64,000 nt of DNA, taken from Portibacter lacus. Its GTDB lineage: Bacteria > Bacteroidota > Bacteroidia > Chitinophagales > Saprospiraceae. The notes beneath the pieces were generated by a model, which was given only the letters and a program-made list of their open reading frames with translations, was not told where the DNA came from and made no database searches. Shown in pieces: positions 52,329 to 61,086 of the stretch; position 1 is the first letter of the stretch, and each line of letters starts with the position of its first letter. A program made the position numbers and the translations under genes. Location: NCBI RefSeq assembly GCF_021533215.1, contig NZ_JAJNKA010000020.1, positions 1 through 64,000 of the forward strand, in the 5' to 3' direction.

Positions 52329-52913
52329 ATGAATGAGATCCAAGAATTGTTAGAGCAGATCCGATCTGGTAAAGATGGACGAGACAAAGTGGTTGCTTCC
52401 TTATATCATGATCAGAAATTGAGAAATGTTATTTCGGGATACATTAAGAATAGGGGAGGGGATGAAACTGATGTAAAAAGTGTGTTCAATCTGAGTCTTG
52501 TCCAATTTGTGAAAACGGTAGTCAAGAATCCCAACCTTGAAATCAAAACAAGTATTTACCAGTTTGTTTTTGGTATTGCGCGACATCGATGGATTGATGA
52601 GTTAGAAAGCAGAAGTAACAAGAAGACTTCCGAATTAAAGGAATATCATAAAGAAATCAAAGATGATCAAAAAGCTGATGATCTAATCATTAACTTTGAG
52701 AATAAGGCACTGTTGAATGATCTCTTGGAAAAGTTGAGAAGAAATTGCAAACAAGTATTGATGTATTGGGCGAATGGTTACTCCATGGAAGAAATTGCTA
52801 AAATGCTCAACTACAATAGTTTTAAGATGGCTAAAAAGAAAAAGTATGAATGTTTCAAGCAGCTTCTTAAGTACTTAGATCAAAATCCACAAATAAAAAT
52901 GGCGTTAAGGTAA
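52329..52913 (+). CDS. ECF-like sigma-70 family factor
   Basis: This 194-residue protein has a region 2-like segment (VFNLSLVQFVKTVVKNPNL and IYQFVFGIARHRWIDELESR) and a C-terminal region 4 helix-turn-helix (WANGYSMEEIAKMLNYNSF). It is more divergent than the sigma factor at 21058 and lacks the DADDLVQE core, typical of the accessory ECF groups in this phylum. A single-base gap separates it from the next gene, a membrane protein that may act as its anti-sigma. The promoter shares a motif with a second site next to the CHAT gene. Confidence 0.85.
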   Translation: MNEIQELLEQIRSGKDGRDKVVASLYHDQKLRNVISGYIKNRGGDETDVKSVFNLSLVQFVKTVVKNPNLEIKTSIYQFVFGIARHRWIDELESRSNKKTSELKEYHKEIKDDQKADDLIINFENKALLNDLLEKLRRNCKQVLMYWANGYSMEEIAKMLNYNSFKMAKKKKYECFKQLLKYLDQNPQIKMALR

Positions 52914-52914
52914 T

Positions 52915-53562
52915 ATGGATTGGTATGAATACATAGACGATTATATGAAAGGTGATCTAGATGAAAATCTGAGATATGAGATGGAGTCAGCCATTCAAAA
53001 AGATGCTGAGCTCAAGAGTGCCATCGACAACTATGATGATGCTAAGACGTTAAGTGAGGGTTTGCTGGAGTTAGATATTATGGAAAGCATAGATAGCTTG
53101 GAAGCAAATGCAACAGAAACAAATAAAATTAGTCGAAACGATAAATCGTCAAAATCAAAGTTCCCAATTTGGCTGAAGATTCTAATTCCCTTTTTTATTA
53201 TTGTAGGATTTTTTATCATTCGATATGTTCAAAAAGAAAAGAAAGAGGCTGAACGCCAAGAATTATTTGCAAGTCTATATGTTCGACCTATCGATGATGA
53301 AATACTTAAAGGAATAGACAGAACTCTGATGAATAATTTTCAGAAAGGGAAATATTACTTTTCCTTGAATGAATTTGAGAAAGCAGAAGATAAACTCCTC
53401 TTATTTCTCGATCGCACTAGCAATGAGGATAGTCTGAGTTTGGGGAATTATTGGTTAGGGCATGTATATTTGAATATGGGGGAGTGGGAGAAGGCGAAAA
53501 AATTTATCTCAGAAAATGAAAATAGTCAACTCAAGGAAATACTTTCTAAGATCGTGAAGTAA
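52915..53562 (+). CDS. Membrane protein with anti-sigma-like N-terminus and TPR-like C-terminus
   Basis: This 215-residue protein has an acidic cytoplasmic N-terminus (1-80, with WYEYIDDYMKGDLDENLRYE, like the zinc-less anti-sigma helices), one transmembrane segment (about 83-103), and a periplasmic part. That part carries one to two TPR-like helical pairs (NNFQKGKYYFSLNEFEKAED and GNYWLGHVYLNMGEWEKA). Position 1 nt after the sigma gene and this plan suggest an anti-sigma factor that senses something through its TPR. That role is inference. Confidence 0.8.
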   Translation: MDWYEYIDDYMKGDLDENLRYEMESAIQKDAELKSAIDNYDDAKTLSEGLLELDIMESIDSLEANATETNKISRNDKSSKSKFPIWLKILIPFFIIVGFFIIRYVQKEKKEAERQELFASLYVRPIDDEILKGIDRTLMNNFQKGKYYFSLNEFEKAEDKLLLFLDRTSNEDSLSLGNYWLGHVYLNMGEWEKAKKFISENENSQLKEILSKIVK

Positions 53563-53580
53563 AACTAGTCTAGTTTCTTT
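53562..53580. terminator. Probable bidirectional terminator of the sigma operon
   Basis: AAACTAG-T-CTAGTTT (53562-53576) followed by CTTTT overlaps the stop codons of the two convergent genes. The stem is 7 bp and the actual loop would be a few nt. Confidence 0.45.
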
Positions 53581-55106
53581 TGCATAGGAACCTCTATATT
53601 AGCTTCTTTATTAATTATTTCTGAAGAACTAATAAATTCTTCTATATAATTATCAATCGAAATTAATAGACCTTTAAAATCATATTCTACATTGATTTGA
53701 AAACGGCCTTCGAGATCTCCTATTGTTCCAGTTGCTGTTTCAATTACATGAACATTTGCAGCGATTAAGGGACTTCTTGAATCACTATCATATATTTGTC
53801 CTTTTATCAAGATAGGCTTTTTTACATTTTCAATCAATTCAGATAAAGTATCAGCATTGAAATATGCTTTTCTAAATTTTTTTTCTGTACCAAGCTTTTC
53901 TAATCGATTTATGAGTCGATAAATTACATTAATTCTCTTAATCTCAATATAGTTGTCGACTTTATTTTTAATAAATCTTTCTTTTCTGGCTCTATTTTCA
54001 CTATCGATATAATAATCATATTCACGATAAGCTGAATTATGTAAAGCATCCATGTCAATAATCCTTAAAATATTTATACTATCACCAGAAATAAACCTTG
54101 TATCAAGTGAGCATCCTTTAATTGTATTATTGATATCACATTCAATATTATCTCTTTCATAGATATCTATTCTATCACAACAGTTCCCAATATCTTTTTC
54201 AGGATTCTTATAGTTCATAATCATTTTACTTGGATATTGCTCTTGATCGAGATAACTTTTATTAGGAAATGTTAACATTATCTGATGAAGATCTAAGCTA
54301 TGATTATTAAAAGAATAGCAATTGTCCATGATATTTATAAAAGTATCCTTTTTAGTTTCACTAATGCTAGGACAAGTTCGGTGAAGAAATTTATATTGGT
54401 TGTGAAGTACTTCGTGAATAAATACAATAGGCTCCCTGATTAATAAGTCTGAACCTAAATACAAAAATGGATACGGTTTCTCGTTAACAGCATGTTTTGA
54501 AACTCTTGCAATAACTGAAGAATCCACGCCAACAAAAGCCTGATCAATACAAATTATGTGATTATTTTTGAAATCACCTTTTAAAGTATTCTTTAACGAT
54601 GTGAATATCGCATTTGAATTTGATTGATTTCTAAAGTTTTGCAATGTATCATAAGATTCAATTCGATTAAATTTAATACTTAAACCCAGATAGAATTTTG
54701 ATAAATATATATTTATATCACTTTCTAATGAATCAATTTCAGCGTCATCAAAAGTAAAACTGCTATTATAGAAAAGATCAAAGTCAAGTTTTTTTGATAT
54801 TCTTAACCCGTTAGAAATCGGGAAATAATTAGACTTTTTAATTCTACTGTCTGGTCTTAATATGAAATATTCTTTAAATTTATTTATGGATTTTGAATAA
54901 TTGAAACTCTGACCTCTTTTAAAACCGAGTGTGTCATATGCTGATCCGATCTTATAGAGCAGATAACTAGGTTGAGTTGGCTTACTACGAGTAATAAAAC
55001 TACTTGTTGGTATATATGGTAATATACCCCATACGACATATATCAATATAACCGTGGTTGCAAGGACAAATAGAATTCTCCTTTTATTTATTTTGCCTAT
55101 ATCCAT
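53565..55106 (-). CDS. Membrane-anchored putative metallopeptidase with carboxypeptidase-regulatory-like domain
   Basis: This 513-residue protein has one N-terminal transmembrane segment (about 10-30), so the rest should be periplasmic. It carries HEVLH (231-235) with a further His at 242, a zinc-protease-like site close to, but one residue off, the HExxHxxGxxH metzincin spacing. The last 80 residues form a CarboxypepD_reg-like beta-sandwich (KGQIYDSDSRSPLIAANVHV ... GTIGDLEGRFQI). No known family is recognised for the middle. It overlaps the upstream gene by 23 nt, so they are coupled. Protease activity is a prediction. Confidence 0.72.
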   Translation of the reverse strand: MDIGKINKRRILFVLATTVILIYVVWGILPYIPTSSFITRSKPTQPSYLLYKIGSAYDTLGFKRGQSFNYSKSINKFKEYFILRPDSRIKKSNYFPISNGLRISKKLDFDLFYNSSFTFDDAEIDSLESDINIYLSKFYLGLSIKFNRIESYDTLQNFRNQSNSNAIFTSLKNTLKGDFKNNHIICIDQAFVGVDSSVIARVSKHAVNEKPYPFLYLGSDLLIREPIVFIHEVLHNQYKFLHRTCPSISETKKDTFINIMDNCYSFNNHSLDLHQIMLTFPNKSYLDQEQYPSKMIMNYKNPEKDIGNCCDRIDIYERDNIECDINNTIKGCSLDTRFISGDSINILRIIDMDALHNSAYREYDYYIDSENRARKERFIKNKVDNYIEIKRINVIYRLINRLEKLGTEKKFRKAYFNADTLSELIENVKKPILIKGQIYDSDSRSPLIAANVHVIETATGTIGDLEGRFQINVEYDFKGLLISIDNYIEEFISSSEIINKEANIEVPMQKKLD

Positions 55107-55821
55107 GTATATGATCTGAGTCTACCTCGATGATAAATCTACCATTTACTTTGTCGACAAGGTAAATATAGTATTCTGCTAGTAACTTAGACTCTGCTAA
55201 TTCGTCTAAAGTTATGTAGTAATATTTGTTATCAAAATTACATACTTCGTTAGCTGATTCTCCTATGCACACCTTTTTGTAATCAAGCCCATTTATTATA
55301 GTATCTATTTGAAAACTATTGTTGGGCGTTCGACTGCCACTATCGGGACCTTCAATTATAATGTGAGTTTTTGAATGCCAATAATCGAAATCGACGCTCA
55401 AACCATCATGGTAGTTAATACCGAATTCTAAAGTTGAAATTCTCTGTGCATCATTCTCAATATCTAAATCTGTTGAGTTAGATCTAATATCCCAAGCAAT
55501 TGGAACTCCTTTTACTGTGCGCACTTTAAAAAATACCTTCTCTAAAAATTCATCATTTATGAATTTTTCACTCTGATTCCCCTCATATAAAATAATCCTC
55601 ATCTCATTTACATCAAGATTTTTTTCATCGATTAAAATCATTCCGTAGCGTGATCCTGGAAATCCTTTTTGTTGATTTGGCCCCAAGGCTTCAGAGATAA
55701 TTGTTCCCTCTATATATTTATTGCCTGTTATATTAACAGGTCTAAATTGTAAAGAATAAATTATAGTTATCGTAGTTATAACTATAAGAATAACTATTAA
55801 AGAATCTCTCCAATTCTTCAT
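55084..55821 (-). CDS. Membrane-anchored protein of unknown function
   Basis: This 245-residue protein has a single N-terminal transmembrane helix (about 8-26), followed by a soluble extracytoplasmic beta-rich domain. There is no recognised motif. It overlaps the next gene by 23 nt, so the two are translated together, and it may form a complex with the HExxH protein. The 163-nt gap upstream of it has no clear structure. Confidence 0.72.
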   Translation of the reverse strand: MKNWRDSLIVILIVITTITIIYSLQFRPVNITGNKYIEGTIISEALGPNQQKGFPGSRYGMILIDEKNLDVNEMRIILYEGNQSEKFINDEFLEKVFFKVRTVKGVPIAWDIRSNSTDLDIENDAQRISTLEFGINYHDGLSVDFDYWHSKTHIIIEGPDSGSRTPNNSFQIDTIINGLDYKKVCIGESANEVCNFDNKYYYITLDELAESKLLAEYYIYLVDKVNGRFIIEVDSDHIHGYRQNK

Positions 55822-55984
55822 TTTCGTTTTGTTTTAAGGTTTTTTAAAAGTCAGCTTTGGGGCAAGTTGGTGCTTTAATATACTAAGAAGCAGATAATTA
55901 TTAATAATTTTCTAGTACTATGAAAGTTTTTTAGGATAAATGAATATGATATTGCCTAAAACGGAACTATTATACTTCCTAATT

Positions 55985-56557
55985 TTATTCTCCAGATGGC
56001 AGAATATAACCATCATTAGGCTTTGGTATTATTTGACCGCTCATTCTTGAAACGGACGGTGGATCGATGAATGAAGGTTGGCAACCTTCAAATGCCAGTC
56101 CTGTTCCATCTAAAAAAGTAAATTTTTGCTTGCCTATTGCAGTAGTTCCAAAGTCTGTATATTTCACTCTCCATACTATGCTTGCTAATTTGATTGGATT
56201 ATTCCCGCTAATGTTTAAAGGGTTACTCGCTCTAATCTCGACATTTGAAGGGTCCGAAGAAGTTGCCGTTCCAATTACATTCGCAACATTTTCTAAACTA
56301 GATAAATTAAATTCGATCTGTATTCCTGTGAAATTATTATTGTTGCTTTTGTAATATAGATTAGCAAGGTAGAAACGATCTTGCTGATTCGAATTGCCAT
56401 CGCCTGTAGGTCCATACGTTTCTACTAATGGACCATAGAATACTTCTAAATTATTGCATTTGGTTGGGTGGACTTGCGAACACGTTTGACTGCTTAGAAG
56501 GAAATATGCTAGAATTAATGATAATGGCATAGCGCGTTTAATGTTTGTCATATACAT
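55985..56557 (-). CDS. Secreted protein of unknown function (operon gene 6)
   Basis: This 190-residue protein begins at 56557 with a signal peptide (MPLSLILAYFLLSS and QTCSQ at the cleavage site). The mature part is a beta-sandwich reminiscent of cohesin-like or adhesin domains, with GIQIEFNLSSLENVANVIG and LASIVWRVKYTDFG, but no family is assigned. It starts 4 nt after the preceding gene's stop. It is the last gene of the LytTR-headed operon. Confidence 0.72.
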   Translation of the reverse strand: MYMTNIKRAMPLSLILAYFLLSSQTCSQVHPTKCNNLEVFYGPLVETYGPTGDGNSNQQDRFYLANLYYKSNNNNFTGIQIEFNLSSLENVANVIGTATSSDPSNVEIRASNPLNISGNNPIKLASIVWRVKYTDFGTTAIGKQKFTFLDGTGLAFEGCQPSFIDPPSVSRMSGQIIPKPNDGYILPSGE

Positions 56558-56561
56558 TTTT

Positions 56562-57200
56562 TTAGTCTTGGATAAATTGATACGGTCTTTCTGGCAATGA
56601 GCACCTTGGATCAAAGCATTCCGAAACTGAGAAGCGAATGATTTTATGAGATCCATCAGCATATTTGACTTTCATGAAAGTGTCAACATTGGAAACAGGA
56701 GAGTTCATATAGAAAATATCATCTACCTTCACAACATTAGAATAATCACCCGCATCAAACGAGAAACCGCAAAGTAATTCAGAGTTCTCAAAGAAAAATG
56801 AAATGTTATGAATTTGCGCTTTGAACTGAACTGGATCTTGTAGTGAAGTTACAGGACTCGAGGATTCTGTCCATCCTTCTACACTATTGTTAAAGGTCAT
56901 TAGATTGTAATTTCCATATTGACTTGTTGACCAATTTCTTATAATTCCAGCCTTCGGATACAATGTGCTAAGATTTACTCTTGAACCAACAGGTGCTTTT
57001 ATCATACCTAGCATCAGTTTTTTAAGTTCATCCAAATAGATTTCACATTCAGTTTTCATGAAACTTGGTTTAATGTCACTTTCGACAGGTCGTTCTTTCT
57101 TAACCAAATCTTTCTTTATTATTTTTTTTGGTCCTATTTGAGCGTGCACGGTTTGACATGGGAAAAACAGGATGCTTATTATAATTATTACTTTATTCAT
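56562..57200 (-). CDS. Secreted protein of unknown function (operon gene 5)
   Basis: The start at 57200 gives a signal peptide (MNKVIIIISILFFPCQTVHA). The 212-residue protein then has a basic linker and a globular part with LYPKAGIIRNWSTSQYGNYN and ELLCGFSFDAGDYSN, ending in two Cys-bearing turns (CFDPRCSLPERP). I recognise no family. It is 17 nt downstream of the T9SS type B protein gene. Confidence 0.72.
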   Translation of the reverse strand: MNKVIIIISILFFPCQTVHAQIGPKKIIKKDLVKKERPVESDIKPSFMKTECEIYLDELKKLMLGMIKAPVGSRVNLSTLYPKAGIIRNWSTSQYGNYNLMTFNNSVEGWTESSSPVTSLQDPVQFKAQIHNISFFFENSELLCGFSFDAGDYSNVVKVDDIFYMNSPVSNVDTFMKVKYADGSHKIIRFSVSECFDPRCSLPERPYQFIQD

Positions 57201-57217
57201 TTTTTTTATTTTTTGAA

Positions 57218-58189
57218 TTATGGAAGCCAAAAAACATTAAAATAGGTAATGTTCTGAGGGCATCTTCTCTGAATTTGATTGATGTTTGCCACATTATTAA
57301 TGGAGCATTTATATTGGCAGTTTTCTAACACCACATATCCGACATATTGACCTTGCTGCAAATTGTTGCCGTTTGTACCTTTACCATCCCATTTGATTTC
57401 GCCATTCACGAATCCATCGCATTTTTGTTTCACAGATTCATAGACCATTCCTCCCCATCTGTCAAATATTCTAAGATGAAATTTAGTAGCATTATAGGGC
57501 TTATAGAACTGTGAGGGTGGATTGTTATCATAGAAGACAAGAGGATTATTCGGTCTGACAGCGTTGTTGTGGTAACTAAGACTTGGAAATCCACCTCTTC
57601 CCATATTTACTGAAGAATTTAACGTGATGTACTTTCTTTGTCCATTACATTCATATTGAATATTGGCAGAATAGTTTCCTGAAACTGTTACCGGTTTAAC
57701 TAATCCACCACCGCCATTAGACCATTGAACTGAAATTATTGGATAATTACCCTGAACATGCATTACTACTGATGTAGGGCAACAAATCTCATTTCCCGTG
57801 GGAGTCTGAGTAATATTAAATTCTGGATCACAATCCTGGCAAACAAAGTAATTAATTTGTCCAACTCCACTTTCTTGGAGAACAAAGTTTTGGGTCGTAT
57901 TGGTAACATTCCAATTATTTTGCAATGTTAAATTTGACTGGTATGAACCTGCAGGCAAATTTCCGAAGAATGCATGACCATTTTGATCGGTTGTTTGATT
58001 TTCAAAAGATATGGAATTGTTTGTGATTTCTATTCTTACTTCCCAATTATTAGCATATGTATCTCCAGTGTCATATATTCCGTTGCAATTATTGTCAATT
58101 ATAACTGTAATTTGAATGAGACCACATTCCTCTATTACAGTATTTGGATTTAAAAAAGATAGTAAGCAAGCAAATATTATGGTGTTCAT
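57218..58189 (-). CDS. Secreted SdrD-B-like protein with T9SS type B-like C-terminus
   Basis: This 323-residue protein has a signal peptide and an SdrD B-like domain (CNGIYDTGDTYANNWEVRIEI, then TTDQNGHAFFGNLPAGSY). Near the C-terminus is a gliding-motility-associated type B sorting-like domain (RIFDRWGGMVYESV, then IKWDGKGTNGNNLQQGQYVG). About 40 extra residues follow that domain, which is unusual. It is expected at the cell surface or secreted by T9SS. It overlaps the upstream gene by 1 nt. Confidence 0.8.
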   Translation of the reverse strand: MNTIIFACLLSFLNPNTVIEECGLIQITVIIDNNCNGIYDTGDTYANNWEVRIEITNNSISFENQTTDQNGHAFFGNLPAGSYQSNLTLQNNWNVTNTTQNFVLQESGVGQINYFVCQDCDPEFNITQTPTGNEICCPTSVVMHVQGNYPIISVQWSNGGGGLVKPVTVSGNYSANIQYECNGQRKYITLNSSVNMGRGGFPSLSYHNNAVRPNNPLVFYDNNPPSQFYKPYNATKFHLRIFDRWGGMVYESVKQKCDGFVNGEIKWDGKGTNGNNLQQGQYVGYVVLENCQYKCSINNVANINQIQRRCPQNITYFNVFWLP

Positions 58190-59469
58190 TATCTTTTAAT
58201 TTTTACGGGACTTTTAGAGTTTCTGATTAGCTCCATTTTTGATTTACTAGAAAGATTTACCGAATTTCTGATTTTGATTTTTGCCAAATCTTTGATTGTA
58301 CCTTTCGTACCCCTTGCCAAATTTGTTTGTAAGTTGAACTCTACGGATGTGACTCCACATTCATCAATCATTTCCCAATCTGCACACGACGTTGGCCCGC
58401 CATAAAAAACAAAGTCTAACTTATACCATTTATTTGTTTGAAGTGTAATGTCTGAAAGATTAGCTTGCCCCCATGTGGTGGTGTTCGTTTGATTGGGAGT
58501 AAAAACAGTTGCACCTCTTGAAAGGATATTTGCTTGTGCAAGGTCAAATGTGTTGGGTTCTGTTTTGGGCTTTCTAATAACATATTCAATATTGAAATGG
58601 TCAAAGCATGGATTTAGAGCTTTCCTGTAATTGACATAGGCTTGAATTCTTTCTTTGAATGATCGTGTAAGAATTAAGTTTGGCTGATAAGTATTCAGGT
58701 TGCCTGATAGATTTAGCTGGTCAGTCAAATCAGATTCATCAATCGGTGGACAGCAAAGGTCAAATTGGGGACTTGAAGGTCCTGAAGGGTTAGGGTATGG
58801 TTCAGATCCTTTTCTACAATCAAGTCTACAAATATTGTCTAGGCTAAATTTTTCTGTTCCAGGCCATCCAGACATATCCACATTGAACAAAATACCTTGT
58901 ACATTTGATAATACTTGATTGAAATCTTGGCAAGAACCACCTCCAAGAATCTCCCAAGTGCCATCAACATTATTAGGTAAATAGGAACCAGAACATTCAT
59001 CAAATGAAACACAAATGTTTTTCCAATAAGAATTTGCAGGTAAATTTTGATTTGCAGTAAATCTAATTGTTTTCTGAGGATTAACTCCCCAGCTAATTTT
59101 TTGAGTTGGATCAAATCCTGAAACAAAAAAAACAGAAGGTTTGACTGCGGCATCATTAACCAATAATTGTATATCAAAGCATAAGCATCTTCCAAAGTAT
59201 TCAGAATAATTTCCATTAAAATCAATAGGATTATAGATAAAAGTTGAACCGCCCCTATCTTGCACGTATAGTTTCTTTTGTGAATTAAATCCAGGAGATT
59301 GAATAGTATTTACTGCATCTAGCGGTTGTGGAGTTGAGGCACCAGTTACTGTATTATAATATAACCAGTTAGATATATTATTTTCAAAATCATTGCACTG
59401 TGTATAGCTGATTGTGCTGTTTAAAATCATTATAAAAAGGATTGCCAAAAAGTTCGTTGTTTTCATCAT
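58189..59469 (-). CDS. Secreted protein of unknown function (operon gene 3)
   Basis: This 426-residue protein starts MMKTTNFLAILFIMILNSTI, a signal peptide (cleavage near YTQ). The mature N-terminal part (about 25-215) resembles a carbohydrate-binding or jelly-roll module, with CLCFDIQLLVNDAAV, ISWGVNPQKTIRF and SYWKNICVSFDEC and several Cys pairs. The C-terminal part is unassigned. It overlaps the next gene by 1 nt. Confidence 0.75.
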   Translation of the reverse strand: MMKTTNFLAILFIMILNSTISYTQCNDFENNISNWLYYNTVTGASTPQPLDAVNTIQSPGFNSQKKLYVQDRGGSTFIYNPIDFNGNYSEYFGRCLCFDIQLLVNDAAVKPSVFFVSGFDPTQKISWGVNPQKTIRFTANQNLPANSYWKNICVSFDECSGSYLPNNVDGTWEILGGGSCQDFNQVLSNVQGILFNVDMSGWPGTEKFSLDNICRLDCRKGSEPYPNPSGPSSPQFDLCCPPIDESDLTDQLNLSGNLNTYQPNLILTRSFKERIQAYVNYRKALNPCFDHFNIEYVIRKPKTEPNTFDLAQANILSRGATVFTPNQTNTTTWGQANLSDITLQTNKWYKLDFVFYGGPTSCADWEMIDECGVTSVEFNLQTNLARGTKGTIKDLAKIKIRNSVNLSSKSKMELIRNSKSPVKIKR

Positions 59470-59513
59470 TTGATATATTTAAAAATTATATTAATTAAAT
59501 TTTTTTTGATAGT

Positions 59514-60464
59514 CTACTCCTTCAAACACCTAATACTATATCCATATGCTTTTGGATAACCTGTTGGACTGAAAACATTGCCTTGCGGATATAGGTATCC
59601 AACATAACTACTTGTAGATACTACATAATCTGAAGTCGTGAGAAACATTCCAACTTCCTTCTCCCATTGTGAACCAGTGGCCCTTATTTGACCTCCACCT
59701 CTAAAATTAAAACCGTAAGTATCTAAAACTCCTGCATTAGGAGCAATCCAGAATTCTGTCCCTACCGCCTTTAAGTGTTGGCCAACTATGCTTGTGTTAG
59801 TAGGTTCTAATGTATCTCGGAGTTGATACAGGTCATAAACATCAGGTACTTTGTAACCAATAGGGCATACATTTTTACCTCCATTAGCCAAGGTGTCTAC
59901 AACAAACCAGTTATAAAGCGCTCCATATCTTGGGGCATTGGTTATAGAATCTAAATTATACCAACCGTAAGTAGGCGTATTATTTGTAGATAGTGTTCCC
60001 CATTCTGCATAAGTTTCGCTTTTTTCAATCGGAGAGCCATCATTGTATCGTGTCGCTGAAAGATTTGGTTTTAACCAGACCTGTCCCAAAATCTCCACTT
60101 CAGTATAGACATTGCCATTACCATCTTTGATATAATTAGCGTCACTAATGCCAGGTACTATTATATGATTTCCACCTTCCAAATATAGGGTGTCACCAAA
60201 AAGGGACACAATCATATTTTGCAACTCATTGCTCTCATCCTGGTCATTGTCCTCCTTAAGTTCTAACCACTTTTGGTTGTCGTAGAACCAAAAAGACGAG
60301 CTAGTAATATCATAGATTACTTGCCCTGATTCGGGCGCCGATATTGAATTTTTATCAACACGAGGTATTACAATTCCTGATTCTTTTACCTCAAATTGGT
60401 TTATTTGACCATTTGTAGAATAACAGAAAATAAGTAGAATTAAAATTGGAAATAATCGTTTCAT
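59514..60464 (-). CDS. Secreted FISUMP-domain protein
   Basis: This 316-residue protein has a signal peptide (MKRLFPILILLIFCYS) and a complete FISUMP (Fibrobacter succinogenes major paralogous) domain. It begins EVEILGQVWLKPNLSATRY near residue 122, has RYGALYNWFVVDTLANGGKN and VCPIGYKVPDVYD in the middle, and ends YGYSIRCLKE. The domain is common in surface and secreted proteins of this phylum but has no proven role. It is 35 nt downstream of the LytTR gene and 44 nt upstream of the next. Confidence 0.88.
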   Translation of the reverse strand: MKRLFPILILLIFCYSTNGQINQFEVKESGIVIPRVDKNSISAPESGQVIYDITSSSFWFYDNQKWLELKEDNDQDESNELQNMIVSLFGDTLYLEGGNHIIVPGISDANYIKDGNGNVYTEVEILGQVWLKPNLSATRYNDGSPIEKSETYAEWGTLSTNNTPTYGWYNLDSITNAPRYGALYNWFVVDTLANGGKNVCPIGYKVPDVYDLYQLRDTLEPTNTSIVGQHLKAVGTEFWIAPNAGVLDTYGFNFRGGGQIRATGSQWEKEVGMFLTTSDYVVSTSSYVGYLYPQGNVFSPTGYPKAYGYSIRCLKE

Positions 60465-60499
60465 CGTAAATATTTAAGGGTTTTAGGTTTTGTTAATCT

Positions 60500-60868
60500 T
60501 TAACTTTTAAAATTAGAATTAGTGAAATCGCCACGTTGCTTTATTTGATCCAAAAATTCCTCCTTCCTTCTCCTTGCTACGGGGATTAATCTTCCATCAA
60601 CCATTTCTGCTTGTCCTTCTTTATGATATCTTACTAATTTTGAAAGATTGACCAAATGTGATTTGTGACATTGAAAAAATCCTTGATTTTCTAATTCTTT
60701 CGCAAACTGTCCAATCCCCTTGGTGGATGTAATTTTCTTTTTCTTAATTAATTCAACTTGACTATAACTATCAGCAGCATGAATGCAAATAATTTCGTCC
60801 GCAGCAACCACTTCCAAAGTCGAAAAAGTTGGAATTAGAATTTTCATTGACTGCTCTTTCATTTTCAT
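60500..60868 (-). CDS. Stand-alone LytTR-type DNA-binding regulator
   Basis: This 122-residue protein is a LytTR DNA-binding domain with no receiver domain: EIICIHAADSYSQVELI, then FAKELENQGFFQCHKSHLVNL and RLIPVARRRKEEFL. The family binds tandem direct repeats upstream of target genes. It is the first gene of the operon running down to 55985 and probably controls it. Without a phosphorylation domain, its activity must depend on its level or on a partner. Confidence 0.9.
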   Translation of the reverse strand: MKMKEQSMKILIPTFSTLEVVAADEIICIHAADSYSQVELIKKKKITSTKGIGQFAKELENQGFFQCHKSHLVNLSKLVRYHKEGQAEMVDGRLIPVARRRKEEFLDQIKQRGDFTNSNFKS

Positions 60869-61086
60869 TTGTTTAATGGGTGTTGATTACGATTGTAAAT
60901 CTACATCCACTTAGACCGTTCACAAATGCAATAATTCAAGTTTATCCTAATATAATATTAATAATTATTGGATACGTTTTAAAACTAAATAGCTGATATA
61001 CAATTTTATATAGTCATTTTATATATTAAATGTCCCAACAATATATTATTTTATTATATTCGTTTATTTAAATAAACAACCAGTCC

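Noticed and set aside
60869-61086. LytTR binding repeats in the divergent gap
   Set aside because: The gap is very AT-rich and no convincing pair of 9-bp direct repeats with 12-13 nt spacing could be picked out by eye.
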